Origin: Bactrocera neohumeralis
Lineage: Eukaryota; Arthropoda; Insecta; Diptera; Tephritidae
Direction of reading: 5' to 3'
DNA length: 64,000 nt
Assembly (NCBI RefSeq): GCF_024586455.1
Contig: NC_065921.1
Coordinates: 45,530,574 to 45,594,573, forward strand
In this document: in pieces, positions 46,164 through 57,710 of the stretch
Numbering within the stretch: position 1 is the first letter of the stretch
Layout of the letters: each line of letters opens with the position of its first letter
Translations under genes and position numbers: made by a program
Notes under the pieces: generated by a model
The model's database searches: none
What the model was told of the DNA's origin: nothing
The model's input: the letters and a program-made list of their open reading frames with translations, nothing else

Positions 46164-49100
46164 GGAGGATGGAGTCATGTGTAGAAGTTCACACAAGTGA
46201 GGAAAGTTCTCTGATCGCCATTCACTTGGGAGTGGCCAGAAACGATTCCTTTACACATGGCTCAAGCAGCTCACTACTTCCGGTCTTTGACCAAGTATCC
46301 TCTGGGTAGCCTAAGAACATCCGTTCGAAGGTGAGCTAAAGTGAGAAGGCGAAACACTCCCTACAAGGGTTGTGCGCTGGGCTTGGGACCCGCCACGTAA
46401 AAAACACCCCCAGTGAAGAGCTACAACCAGCCTCGGATGAGAGACCCCCCTTTTGATGACGACCATGGCAAACGAAATAAGGACTACGAATTGAGGGCAT
46501 GCACCTGGAATGTCCGGTCCCTTAATTGGGAAGGTGCCGCTGCCCAGCTGGTTGATGTCCTCGTAAAGACAAAGGCTGACATCACCGCCGTCCAAGAAAT
46601 GCGATGGACGGGACAAGGACAGAGACGAGTAGGTCCTTGTGACATTTACTACAGTGGCCATATAAAGGAGCGCAAGTTTGGTGTTGGATTCTTGGATTCG
46701 TGGTGGGAGAGAGACTCCTTCGCCGAGTACTATCATTCACTGCGGTGAATGAACGTCTAGCCACAATCCGCATCAAAGCGAGGTTCTTCAACATATCGCT
46801 GATTTGCGCCCACGCCCCGATGGAAGAGAAGGACGATGTGACCAAAGATGCCATCTATGAGCGCTTGGATTGAGAGCTGCCCCCGCCACGATGTCAAAAT
46901 CGTGCTTGGCGACTTTAACGCCAGGGTGGGCAAAGAAGGTATATTTGGCACTACGGTCGGTAAATTCAGCCTCCACGACGAAACATCCCCAAATGGGTTG
47001 AGGCTGATCGACTTCGCCGGGGCCCGAAATATGGTTATCTGTGGTACTAGATTCCAGCACAAGAAGATACATCAAGCTACCTGGCAGTCTCCGGATCGAA
47101 AAGCCACCAACCAGATCGATCATGTTGTGATAGACGGAAGACACGTCTCCAGTGTTCTTGACGTGCGTACGCTCCGAGGTCCTAACATCGACTCGGATCA
47201 CTATCTTGTTGCAGCCAAGATACGCACCCGCCTCTGTGCAGCAAAAAACGCACGTCAACAAACACAAGGAAGGTTCGACGTCGAGAAGCTGCAATCACAA
47301 CAGACAGCCGAACGATTTTCTACTCGGCTTGCACTCCTGCTCTCTGAGAGCACTCGTCAACAACTCGGTATAAGGGAACTGTGGGACGGCATTTCAAATT
47401 CTTACGTACAGCTGCAACCGAAACCATTGGTTTTCGGAAAGTAAAAGAACAGCTGGTACGACGAGGAGTGCCGTGTCGCAGCGGAGAGAAAACAGGCTGC
47501 CTACCTCGCAACGATACGATCGACCACTACACGTGCGGGATGGGATAGATACCGAGAGTTGAAGAGGGAAGCGAGACGCATTTGCAGACAGAAGAAGAAA
47601 GAGGCCGAAATGCGTGAGTACGAAGAGCTTGATAAGCTGGCCGACAGGGGTAATGCTCGAAAATTCTACGAAAAAATGCGGCGGCTTACAGAAGGTTTCA
47701 AGACCGGAGCATACTCTTGTAGAACCCCCAAAGGTGATCTAGTCACTGATGCCCAGAGCATACTTAAATTATGGAGGGAACACTTCTCCAGCCTGCTGAA
47801 TGGCAGTGAACGCACAACACCAGGAGAAGAAGAACCCGATTCCCCAATCGATGACGATGGAGCAGACGTTCCATTACCCGACCATGAAGAAGTTCGAATA
47901 GCAATTGCCCGCCTCAAAAACAACAAAGCGGCAGGGGCCGACGGACTACCGGCCGAGCTATTCAAACACGGCGGCGAAGAACTAATAGGGTGCATGCATC
48001 AGCTTCTTTGTAAAATATGGTCGGACGAAAGCATGCCCAACGATTGGAATTTAAGTGTGCTATGCCCAATCCATAAAAAAGGAGACCCACAATCTGCGCC
48101 AACTACCGTGGGATTAGCCTCCTGAACATCGCATATAAGGTTCTATCGAGCGTATTGTGTGAAAGATTAAAGCCCACCGTCAACAAACTGATTGGACCTT
48201 ATCAGTGTGGCTTCAGACCTGGAAAATCAACAACCGACCAGATATTCACCATGCGCCAAATCTTGGAAGAGACCCGTGAAAGGAGAATCGACACACACCA
48301 CCTCTTCGTCGATTTCAAAGCTGCTTTCGACAGCACGAAAAGGAGCTGCCTTTATGCCGCGATGTCTGAATTTGGTATCCCCGCAAAACTAATACGGCTG
48401 TGTAAGTTGACGCTGAGCAACACGAAAAGCTCCGTCAGGATCGGGAAGGACCTCTCCGAGCCGTTCGATACCAAACGAGGTTTCAGACAAGGCGACCCCC
48501 TATCGTGTGACTTCTTCAACCTGCTTCTGGAGAAAATAGTTCGAGCTGCAGAACTAAACAGAGAAGGTACCATCTTCTATAAGAGTGTACAGCTGCTGGC
48601 GTATGCCGACGATATTGATATCATCGGCCTCAACACCCGCGCCGTTAGTTCTGCTTTCTCCAGGCTGGACAAGGAAGCACAGAAAATGGGTCTGGCAGTG
48701 AACGAGGGCAAAACGAAATATCTCCTGTCATCAAACAAACAGTCGTCGCACTCGCGACTTGGCTCTCACGTCACTGTTGACAGTCATAACTTTGAAGTTG
48801 TAGATAATTTCGTCTACTTAGGAACCAGTATTAACACCACGAACAATGTCAGCCTGGAAATCCAACGCAGGATTGCTCTTGCCAACAGGTGCTACTTCGG
48901 ACTGAGTAGGCAATTGAAAAGTCCTCCTCGACGAACAAAAACTAAACTCTATAAGTCCCTCATAATTCCCGTCCTGCTATATGGTGCAGAGGCTTGGGCG
49001 ATGTCAGCAACCGATGAGTCGACGTTACGAGTTTTCGAGAGAAAAATTCTGCGAAAGATTTATGGTCCTTTGCGCATTGGCCACGGCGAATATCGCATTC

Positions 49101-49427
49101 GATGGAACGATGAGCTGTACGAGATATACGACGACATTGACATAGTTCAGCGAATTAAAAGACAGCGGCTACGCTGGCTAGGTCATGTTGTCCAGATGGA
49201 TGAAAACACTCCAGCTCTGAAAGTATTCGACGCAGTACCCGCCGGGGGAAGCAGAGGAAGAGGAAGACCTCCACTCCGTTGGAAGGACCAAGTGGAGAAG
49301 GACCTGGCTTGCTTGGAATATCCAATTGGCGCCACGTAGCGAAAAGAAGAAACGACTGGCGCGCTGTTGTTAACTCGGCTATAATCGCGTAAGCGGTGTC
49401 TACGCCAATTAAGAAGAAGAAGAAGAT
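46164..49427 (+). mobile_element. RTE-type LINE, copy 1
   Basis: From GGAGGATGGAGTCATGTGTA it is co-linear and highly similar to copy 2 (50585-53857). It ends in AATTAAGAAGAAGAAGAAGA, the short 3' microsatellite usual for RTE. The true 5' end may be about 17 bp further left, where ATATGTATATA resembles the sequence after the 3' end. Confidence 0.85.
46413..49339 (+). pseudogene. RTE-type LINE ORF: endonuclease and RT, broken
   Basis: RTE elements encode a single endonuclease-RT protein. The endonuclease begins LRACTWNVRSLNWEG with ITAVQEMRWTG, breaks at an 8-bp duplication (46686-46701), and continues with KIVLGDFNARVGKEG and IDSDHYLVAAKI. There is a deletion near 46868 giving a stop, and a frameshift near 47442. 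RT includes NKAAGADGLPAELFKHGG, a 1-bp loss near 48089, then GPYQCGFRPGKSTTDQIF, HHLFVDFKAAFDST, RGFRQGDPLSCDFFN and the catalytic LAYADDIDII near 48597-48626. A C-terminal domain with RWLGHVVQMD and RGRGRPPLRW ends at 49339 after another 1-bp loss. Five lesions make it non-functional. Confidence 0.85.
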
Positions 49428-50099
49428 ATGTATACATATGAATGACTATATGCATTTGTACATATATAGTTACTACATCTTTGTCAGAATACAAACATAT
49501 TGTACTCTCGGTTCTTGTTGCGGTTTTATATGGCTTTCAAAGTCATCAATCCTATGTGCAGTCTTCGACATTATTTGAACTTTTTAAGAGGCGAAATAAG
49601 AAGAAGAAATCGGTAACACACCATAGAATACCAACATTTTTTTACACTTTTCTTTTCAATTCAAAAAAATATAACAAATATTTTGACGTGTCTATAAAAT
49701 ATGTATATAAACTAGTAAAACATTTCGATCAGTATGTAAAAATTGGTGAATGCCATTTCTGTTGTTGTAACATTATTTTATTTAAGTAATACGTTCATTC
49801 AAATGCAAAGAATACAAAAAACGAATTGAATTGTTGTCAATAGCGTTTTGCAAACACATGCATTCAGTCTTTTTCTTAACATTGACGTAACATGCCCATA
49901 AACACGCACACCTGTAAGACCACATTCGTTTGGTTTAGTCAGATCCGTTCCGATCTCAGGAAGGCCAATCGTCGAAAATCATGGAAAGCGCCAAAAACAA
50001 CCGAAATGTGAACAATACTTCAGAAGCCCAGAAGCTAAGCATTTCATAATAAACTTGTTGGGAGCATTTACATAAATAAGGCTGGGTATAAAAATAATA
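49428..50099. other. No gene recognised
   Basis: AT-rich sequence. The last part may belong to the 5' end of the mariner that follows. Confidence 0.45.
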
Positions 50100-50584
50100 T
50101 GCCACGCGAGCAAATTTTGTGTATAGAATCAAGTTTGTGGTGCCGAAACGTTTAGTGATAATAGGACCAGGTCCAGGACGGCCGTCAACAATAGCCGGTG
50201 ATTAACACGCCAATAAAATAAAGAAATTGGTATTGGAGAAACGACGGTTTAACAGTCAGAGATCTTACTGGCATCGTGGGAATATCGGAAGGATTATTGA
50301 TAACCATTTTGAAAGACCATTTGTTAGTGTCTGTGAAGTAACCCTTTACGACTACCAGGATGTCATGAAATGATTTACTGGCGACGACTCTTTGGTCTAT
50401 GCTTACGACCGGAAACAGACGATCAATTGAAGGAGTATCGTGGTAAAGGTGAGCCGAAGTCAAAAAACCACTTCAAAGCCAGTCAAAAATCGAAGTTATG
50501 TAAAATTTTTATTCGATTATCGAGACTAAACTGTCAACGAGAAGTTATCCGTCGATTGCGCGAAGTTATTTTTAAAAGTAGGCT

Positions 50585-53500
50585 GGAGGATGGAGTCATG
50601 TGTAGAAGTTCACGCAAGTGAGGAAAGTTCTCTGATCGCCATTCACTTGGGAGTGGCCAGAAACGATTCCTTTACACATGGCTCAAGCAGCTCACTACTT
50701 CCGGTCTTTGACCAAGTATCCTCTGGGTAGCCTAAGAACATCCGTTCGAAGGTGAGCTAAAGTGAGAAGGCGAAACACTCCCTACAAGGGTTGTGCGCTG
50801 GGCTTGGGACCCGCCACGTAAAAAACACCCCCAGTGAAGAGCTACAACCAGCCTCGGATGAGAGACCCCCCTTTTGATGACGACCATGGCAAACGAAATA
50901 AGGACTACGAATTGAGGGCATGCACCTGGAATGTCCGGTCCCTTAATTGGGAAGGTGCCGCTGCCCAGCTGGTTGATGTCCTCGTAAAGACAAAGGCTGA
51001 CATCACCGCCGTCCAAGAAATGCGATGGACGGGACAAGGACAGAGACGAGTAGGTCCTTGTGACATTTACTACAGTGGCCATATAAAGGAGCGCAAGTTT
51101 GGTGTTGGATTCTTGGATTCGTGGTGGGAGAGAGACTCCGTCGCCGAGTACTATCATTCACTGCGGTGAATGAACGTCTAGCCACAATCCGCATCAAAGC
51201 GAGGTTCTTCAACATATCGCTGATTTGCGCCCACGCCCCGATGGAAGAGAAGGACGATGTGACCAAAGATGCCATCTATGAGCGCTTGGAGCGCGCTTAT
51301 GAGAGCTGCCCCCGCCACGATGTCAAAATCGTGCTTGGCGACTTTAACGCCAGGGTGGGCAAAGAAGGTATATTTGGCACTACGGTCGGTAAATTCAGCC
51401 TCCACGACGAAACATCCCCAAATGGGTTGAGGCTGATTGACTTCGCCGGGGCCCGAAATATGGTTATCTGTAGTACTAGATTCCAGCATAAGAAGATTCA
51501 TCAAGCTACCTGGCTGTCTCCGGATCGAAAAACTACCAACCAGATCAATCATGTTGTGATAGACGGAAGACACGTCTCCAGTGTTTCAGATGTGCGTGCG
51601 CTCCGAGGTCCTCACATCGACTCGGACCACTATCTTGTTGCAGCTAAGATCCGCACCCGCCTCTGTGCAGCAAAAAACGCGCGCCACCAAACACAAGGAA
51701 GGTTCGACGTCGAGAAGCTGCAATCACAACAGACAGCTGAACGATTTTCTACTCGGCTTGCACTCCTGCTCCCTGAGAGCACTCGTCAACAACTCGGTAT
51801 AAGGGAACTGTGGGACGGCATTTCAAACTCCTTACGTACAGCTGCAACCGAAACCATTGCTTTTCGGAAAGTGCAAAAGAACAGCTGGTACGACGAGGAG
51901 TGCCGTGTCGCAGCGGAGAGAAAACAGGCTGCCTACCTCGCAACGTTACGATCGACCACTACACGTGCGGGATGGGATAGATACCGAGAGTTGAAGAGGG
52001 AAGCGAGACGCATTTGTAGACAGAAGAAGAAAGAGGCTGAAATGCGTGAGTACAAAGAGCTTGATAAGCTGGCCGACAGGGGTAATGCTCGAAAATTCTA
52101 CGAAAAAATGCGGCGGCTTACGGAAGGTTTCAAGACCGGAGCGTATTCCTGTAGAACCCCCAAAGGTGATCTAGTCACTGATGCCCAAAGCATACTTAAA
52201 TTATGGAGGGAACACTTCTCCAGCCTGCTGAATGGCAGTGAACGCACAACACCAGGAGAAGGAGAGCCCGATTCCCCAATCGATGACGATGGAGCAGACG
52301 TTCCATTACCCGACCATGAAGAAGTTCGAATAGCAATTGCCCGCCTGAAGAACAACAAAGCGGCAGGAGCCGACGGATTGCCGGCCGAGCTATTCAAACA
52401 CGGCGGCGAAGAACTGATAAGGTGCATGCATCAGCTTCTTTGTAAAATATGGTCGGACGAAAGCATGCCCAACGATTGGAATTTAAGTGTGCTATGCCCA
52501 ATCCATAAAAAAGGAGACCCCACAATCTGCGCCAACTACCGTGGGATTAACCTCCTCAACATCGCATATAAGGTTCTATCGAGCGTACTGTGTGAAAGAT
52601 TAAAGCCCACCGTCAACAAACTGATTGGACCTTATCAGTGTGGCTTTGGACCTGGCAAATCAACAACCGACCAGATATTCATCATGCGCCAAATCTTGGA
52701 AAAGACCCGTGAAAGGAGAATCGACACACACCACCTCTTCGTCGATTTCAAAGCTGCTTTCGACAGCACGAAAAGGAGCTGCCTTTATGCCGCGATGTCT
52801 GAATTTGGTATCCCCGCAAAAGTAATACGGCTGTGTAAACTGACGTTGAGCCAAAAGCTCCGTCAGGATCGGGAAGGACCTCTCCGAGCCGTTCGATACC
52901 AAACGAGGTTTCAGACAAGGCGATTCCCTATCGTGCGACTTTTTCAACTTGCTTTTGGAGAAAATAGTTCGAGCCGCAGAACTAAATAGAGAAGGTACCA
53001 TCTTCTATAAGAGTGTACAGCTGTTGGCGTATGCCGATGATATTGATATCATCGGCCTCAACACCCGCGCCGTTAGTTCTGCTTTCTCCAGGCTGGACAA
53101 GGAAGCACAGAAACTGGGTCTGGCAGGGAACGAGGGCAAAACGAAATATCTCCTGTCATCAAATAAACAGTCGTCGCACTCGCGACTTGGCTCTCACGGC
53201 ACTGTTGATAATCATAACTTTGAAGTCGTAGATAATTTCGTCTATCTTGGAACCAGCGTAAACACCACCAACAATGTCAGCCTTGAAATCCAACGCAGGA
53301 TAACTCTTGCCAACAGGTGCTACTTCGGACTGAGTAGGCAATTGAGAAGCAAAGTCCTCTCTCGACAAACAAAAACCAAACTCTATAAGTCACTCATAAT
53401 TCCCGTCCTGCTGTATGGTGCAGAGTCTTGGACGATGTCAACAACGGATGAGTCGACGCTGCGAGTTTTCGAGAGAAAAGTTCTGCGAAAGATTTATGGT

Positions 53501-53857
53501 CCTTTGCGTGTTAGCCACGGCGGATACCGCATTCGATGGAACGATGAGCTGTACGAGATATACGACGACATCGACATAGTTCAGCGAATTAAAAAACAGC
53601 GGCTACGCTGGCTAGGTCATGTTGTCCGGATGGACGAAAACACTCCAGCTCTGAAAATATTCGACGCAGTACCCGCCGGGGGAAGCAGAGGAAGAGGAAG
53701 ACCTCCACTCCGTTGGAAGGACCAAGTGGAGAAGGACCTGGCTTCGCTTGGAATATCCAATTGGCGCCACGTAGCGAAAAGAAGAAACGACTGGCGCGCT
53801 GTTGCTAACTCGGCTATAATCGCTTAAGCGGTTTCTACGCCAATTAAGAAGAAGAAG
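50585..53857 (+). mobile_element. RTE-type LINE, copy 2, nested in a mariner
   Basis: It is co-linear with copy 1. AGGCT occurs just before the start and again after the final GAAGAAGAAG, a possible 5-bp target duplication. The mariner reading continues on the far side, so the insertion point is well defined. Confidence 0.85.
50834..53827 (+). pseudogene. RTE-type LINE ORF: endonuclease and RT, two frameshifts
   Basis: The first segment (50834-51169) carries the endonuclease start and ends at the same 8-bp duplication seen in copy 1 (about 51107-51122). The second segment, 622 codons from about 51121, carries the rest of the endonuclease (KIVLGDFNARVGKEG, IDSDHYLVAAKI) and RT up to FVDFKAAFDST. 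There LTLSQKL marks a 5-bp deletion near 52850. The third segment (52949-53827) has LAYADDIDII near 53025-53055, the thumb, and the C-terminal RWLGHVVRMDENTPALK and RGRGRPPLRWKDQVEKD. Only two lesions separate it from a full protein. Antisense frames across it are shadows. Confidence 0.87.
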
Positions 53858-54150
53858 GCTGAAATTATGAACAGAAAACGCTTGGCTTTTGCACCACGTT
53901 AATGCACCATTGCATACTGCAATGATTCTTCGTGAGTTTTACGCCAAATTTTCAAAAAAATATAGTTTGATTTATCTCCTTGTGACTTCTGGCTTTTCAG
54001 CAAACTCAAACAACCGCTCTTGGAAAACTGTCTCGAGTCCATTGAAAATATTAATTCTGACCGATACGCTCATTGAAGGCTATTACGGAAATTGAGGATT
54101 GAGGAGGATTAGAGGGACACACTTGTGATTAGTCAACCAGCAGAAAATAG

Positions 54151-54559
54151 TAGCAAATTGTGAATGACGTGTATTGAGATTTAAGTTAAGTATACTCCTG
54201 GTGAAAATACTGTGTCATAAAGCTAATAATAGTTTGTATATTTCAATTTCAGTATTATGTTTTGCTCCCTTAGTATTTCTATGGCTTTGTCAACTGCTGT
54301 GAGCACAATAAAGCTCATAAGATATTCGCCAGAGTAATTTTCGTAAACAATTTTATACTTTGCTGAAAGTTGCTTAAATATTTTACAGAGTCGAATGTAT
54401 TTTTCTATTATCCTTGATGTTAAGAATTTGTACTGCTATTACGTTGATTTTGGTTTGCTTACTGAGTCAAACATTCATAAAATGATAAAAATGCGTTGAA
54501 CAATCAGTTGTGAAAAACATGACGTTGTACAAATTTATAACATGCTTACATTACACCTT
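54151..54559. other. No gene recognised
   Basis: AT-rich sequence without recognisable structure. Confidence 0.5.
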
Positions 54560-54599
54560 AGTACGGCCGATCACTGGACTCCTGTACAGAACAAATTAT

Positions 54600-55300
54600 T
54601 TTTTCGGCAAAATCAATTTATTTTATTCAAAATAGTCTCCTTCTGCTTCAAATACAGTTTTTTGCACGGTCAAAAAGCATGTCGAACGAGCGTTTTAGCT
54701 CGTTGGCCGGTATGGCCGCCAGTATGCCGGTGCAAGCCTTTTGAATGGCCTCTACGCCTGCATAATGCTTTCCTTTCATGAGCAAATGCATATTTCTGAA
54801 AAGGAAGAAGTCGCACGGTGCCACATCAGGTGAATACGGGGAATGTTTAATAGTTACAATGTGATTTTTGGGCAAATAATCGGTCCCAAGCGTCGATCGA
54901 TGAGAGCAATTTTTGGTCGTCAGTAAATTTGTGCGGAACAATCCGTACACACACCTTTCGTAAGCCCAAATGTTCGGTCAAAATGAGATAAATTGATTTT
55001 TTGGAGAAGTTCAATTCCATTTCCATGAATTTTAATAATGATTTCAGCTGATTTTTGATGAATTCACGCACACTTTTCAATGGAATTTCCTAACGACCAT
55101 TTTGAAAACGTTGAAACCATTCGTGCACTCGCCATAAATACACTTAAAACGCAGTAAATGCACTTTCAATCCAAGAAATGTCATGAAATTCTCACTGGAT
55201 AATAGATAAAGATAGCCGATTCTAACGCAGCAGACAACATATAGATGGCGCCACCAGGGGGCGCTAGATTCAAAAAGTCCTGTTTACTTTGGAGAGAACC
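54600..55300 (-). pseudogene. Mariner transposase with catalytic core deleted
   Basis: From the right, VHEWFQRFQNGR (end of the first HTH, near 55100-55135) leads through a stop to SKKSIYLILTEHLGLRKVCV and RIVPHKFTDDQK (second HTH and linker, near 54905-55010). The next segment jumps to HSPYSPDVAPCDFFLF (third catalytic Asp) and a C-terminus ending CIEAEGDYFE near 54640. The part with the first two catalytic Asp is deleted. The right end ACAAGGTTCTCTCCAAAGTA (minus strand, near 55290-55310) looks like a terminus, but no matching left TIR is seen. It is a different mariner lineage from the others here. Confidence 0.7.
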
Positions 55301-55310
55301 TTGTAAGTAT

Positions 55311-56639
55311 AAGCCAAATTCAAAGATTGCTATATATAAGTATAATAACATAGTTTTGTAAGCGAAAAATAATGATAGTATGTTTTATGAGAATATTAAA
55401 GAAAAAAATCTATATAAATTAAATAATTTATTGCCATTATTTTAATATTTTATTTTTCATCACCTGGTAAAATTATGAATATATGTACGAGAATGTGAAA
55501 TATTATCAAATATGTTATCCGTTTATATACATTTATATGCATTTATACTTACTTTCTTTCTTAAAAGTCCGATTTTATTATATAACTGAGTCTCATCAAT
55601 ATATCCATTTAAGCCAGAAGTTCATGCAAAATTATCAGAATAAATCAACGCGGTGAATGAGTAACATTATGCAAAGAAAACCCTACTTTCGCAATTGTCA
55701 TCCATATGGATATAGTATATGTATGGTTGATTGTGTCATTTGAATTTTATAATATAAACTAGTATTATTTAACGATAAGTTTTCAGAGGAACGCGCGGTT
55801 GATGTAACATGACATTTTTGATTGATTAGACGTAGTTATGTACCAGACAGTTAGGAAAACCATTTTCGCTTTTTTAATATTCAGAAAAATGCGTCAACAA
55901 ATTTTTTTACAAAATTTATTATAAAAGTTGTACACTCACAATGTAATAATCTGAATAACAATGAGAAATATTTATTTTTACTCGAATACTCTTCATTCTT
56001 TGGATTTGTCTTATATCTTTTGGCTTATATCTTTCTTAAAAATAGTGATAGAACTTAAAGATGCACTTTCCTAGCTTTGTCTAGAAAGGTGTCACTCTCA
56101 CAGTTATCCTATGCCTTGAATGTAACAAATACTTTTATTTCTCCAAATTTTCAAAAAATGGTATTTAAAAATTCCAAAAGTGTACAAGATATAGGGCGAA
56201 AATGGTTTTTTTCTATGGCTTTTAATAATATGTCTTGTAAATTTACTATCAATTTCCTCAATAACCATATTGTGAGAATTTTGGATCTTCAGAATTTGTG
56301 TGGCTTCTAGTTTCTAAATTTTATATACTTAATATAGAAGATATTTTGTAAAAATTCACTTTTGTTCGAACCACCTCGTGAAACTTGTAGGTAGGTAGAT
56401 AAAGGGCGTCGGCAGAACATCCTTGGCCCCGGGCGCCCGAAGTTGTAGCTACGCCACTGGACATATGACACAGCTTTTTTTCAATCAAGTGGAAACATTA
56501 TCCCGTAAGAAAGATCTCTTCTTAATTTGTACAGTTTTGTTTGAGTCATTTCTAATAGTAAATCTAAATATCTCCTTCGTACAAACTTTCTTAAATGCTT
56601 TATGGAATTTTTCATAAATTTCTTTCTCTTTTAACAAGT
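55311..56639. other. No gene recognised
   Basis: AT-rich sequence. Short frames (56077-56310, 56423-56617) have no motif or codon signal that I trust. Confidence 0.5.
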
Positions 56640-56880
56640 TGCAAGTGGGTAATAATAGTTCACCTAACGGTTGTTTATATCACCAAAACCTAATAGAGAT
56701 ATGCAGGCGCATGTCGTTAAAAAATTAATCTGAAAAGGTTTAATCAGATCTCCGAAACCATTCCAACTTTATTACCCAAAATCGCTCAGGACTTTTTATT
56801 TAGACACCTCTTATAACAGCATAAAAATAGGTGAAGTCGGATGAAAACCACGTCCACTTCTCATACTACCGACTATTGTT
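56640..56880 (-). repeat. Family T1 repeat, left of the palindrome
   Basis: AGTTCACCTAACGGTTG and the following AACCACGTCCACTTCTC are the reverse complement of T1 signatures (AACCGTTAGGTGAAC and the GTGG-rich body). A similar short stretch in the same orientation lies to the right of the palindrome at about 59700-59800. Confidence 0.5.
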
Positions 56881-57009
56881 TACAAAGCAATTGTCTATAC
56901 CAAATAACCACTTCTTCATATTACTTAATATATGGATATAATATTTAATCTAAATTTATTTTATTTCTACCAAAAAAAAAAAAATAATAAAGTTAGATTG
57001 CAAGTCATA

Positions 57010-57015
57010 TTTATT
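57010..57015 (-). terminator. Polyadenylation signal, left gene
   Basis: AATAAA on the minus strand about 65 bases after the stop codon; its counterpart in the right arm is at 59569-59574. Confidence 0.6.
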
Positions 57016-57077
57016 TTTATAGTTTATATTAAAAATAACTTAATACAAATCTTGTGATATATGTGTGTGTGTCTATG

Positions 57078-57305
57078 TTAAAACCTAAGTGTCCTTTCGC
57101 TTTCCTTTCGAATGCCATGTATTAGATTTTTGACGTCCCTTCTTACTTTTCTAGGCGTCGCTGTTGATGGTTTCTTCTCTTGGTTCTTTCGATTCTCTGC
57201 TTCCCGCATTTGGTCAGAGTATATTTGAAAATTGAAGGAGTTCCGAATTGGTCGTTGATGTGGGGAGCTGGTACAGATATTACTTTCTATCCTAATTCTC
57301 AACAT
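57078..57305 (-). CDS. Small basic intronless gene, left palindrome copy; candidate Y-linked male determiner (MoY-like)
   Basis: The ATG at 57305 sits in a good fly start context (CGAAAATG) and opens a 75-codon frame, starting MLRIRIESNICTSSPHQRPI and ending RKESERTLRF. The protein is strongly basic (about a dozen Arg plus several Lys), has one Cys, no signal peptide and no membrane segment, and looks helical in its C-terminal half (DVKNLIHGIRKE). I recognise no domain. The gene has its own TATA box and initiator upstream, a 5' UTR of about 113 bases without an intron, and AATAAA downstream. The coding sequence is identical base for base to the right-arm copy. Being intact among dead transposons argues for selection. 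Size, lack of introns, early-embryo promoter motifs and palindromic setting fit the tephritid MoY type of male-determining gene; this is inference. Confidence 0.75.
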   Translation of the reverse strand: MLRIRIESNICTSSPHQRPIRNSFNFQIYSDQMREAENRKNQEKKPSTATPRKVRRDVKNLIHGIRKESERTLRF

Positions 57306-57414
57306 TTTCGATAACTAAATTTTATATATTATTAGACTTCGTGAAAAAATTACTTGACTGCTTTTTTGCTTTAGCTTCTCGTTTAGCTACTTAAGCGTTC
57401 AACTTCTAACCTGT

Positions 57415-57420
57415 AACTGA
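57415..57420 (-). promoter_or_regulatory. Initiator, left gene
   Basis: TCAGTT on the minus strand matches the arthropod initiator (TCAGTY). The start would be the A at 57418, about 32 bases from the first T of the TATA box. Confidence 0.7.
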
Positions 57421-57442
57421 GCTAAGGTTGCCATCTGCGCCG

Positions 57443-57450
57443 AATTTATA
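57443..57450 (-). promoter_or_regulatory. TATA box, left gene
   Basis: TATAAATT on the minus strand at the canonical distance upstream of TCAGTT. Confidence 0.75.
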
Positions 57451-57465
57451 CCTTCAGAAGTCAAA

Positions 57466-57503
57466 CAGGTAGAGAATTGTGGGGAGGCTAAGGAGGCAGG
57501 TAG
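57466..57503 (-). promoter_or_regulatory. Two CAGGTAG heptamers (Zelda/TAGteam type), left gene
   Basis: CAGGTAG occurs at 57466-57472 and 57497-57503, each followed by AGAATTG. CAGGTAG is the optimal binding site of the pioneer factor Zelda, which opens early zygotic genes in flies. A further CAGGTAT lies near 57530 on the other strand. Confidence 0.6.
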
Positions 57504-57710
57504 AGAATTGAGGAGAGGCTTTCGGGTTGAAAATACCTGTGGTTGAATGAAAGAAAATTTAAAGGTGATTCTTGCAAAGCAGGTGAAAGACGAATTACTT
57601 TTTAAGAAATTTCAAACAAAGAATTTTTTATGTTTGTCGAAAGTTGATCTCGTTCATAAATGAAGAACCCAAATTTTAATATTGTGTAAAGTTGCATAAT
57701 TCAAAGTCTT

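Larger units (their letters stand above)
50100..54150 (+). pseudogene. Mariner transposase split by an RTE insertion
   Basis: The first part (50120-50584) reads GPGRPSTIAGD, stop, HANKIKKLVLE, then VRDLTGIVGIS and KDHLLVSVK in shifting frames. TGDDSLVYAYDRK carries the first catalytic acidic position, followed by EYRGKGEPKSKNH and RRLREVIF. The gene is interrupted by RTE copy 2 at 50585 and resumes at 53858 with AEIMNRKRLAF, then NAPLHTAMILREFYAKFSKK (second catalytic region, Asp lost) and LSPCDFWLFSKLKQP (third). Removing the RTE restores the normal order of a mariner transposase. Stops and frameshifts on both sides show it was decaying independently. TIRs were not found. Confidence 0.75.
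56899..57710 (-). repeat. Left arm of a palindrome (inverted duplication)
   Basis: This arm of about 0.8 kb is repeated inverted at 58846-59681. Alignment by eye runs from ACCAAATAA at the outer edge to the GAATT/AAATTTGGG region at the inner edge. It is identical through the 75-codon gene, about 97 percent in the 5' UTR, and less similar towards both ends with small indels. Confidence 0.9.

Noticed and set aside
46311..46736. Long antisense frame of 141 codons, repeated at 50732-51157
   Set aside because: It is the antisense shadow of the RTE endonuclease and recurs only because the two RTE copies are similar.
49396..49789. Overlapping plus-strand frames after RTE copy 1
   Set aside because: They begin in the AAG microsatellite tail and show no protein-like pattern.
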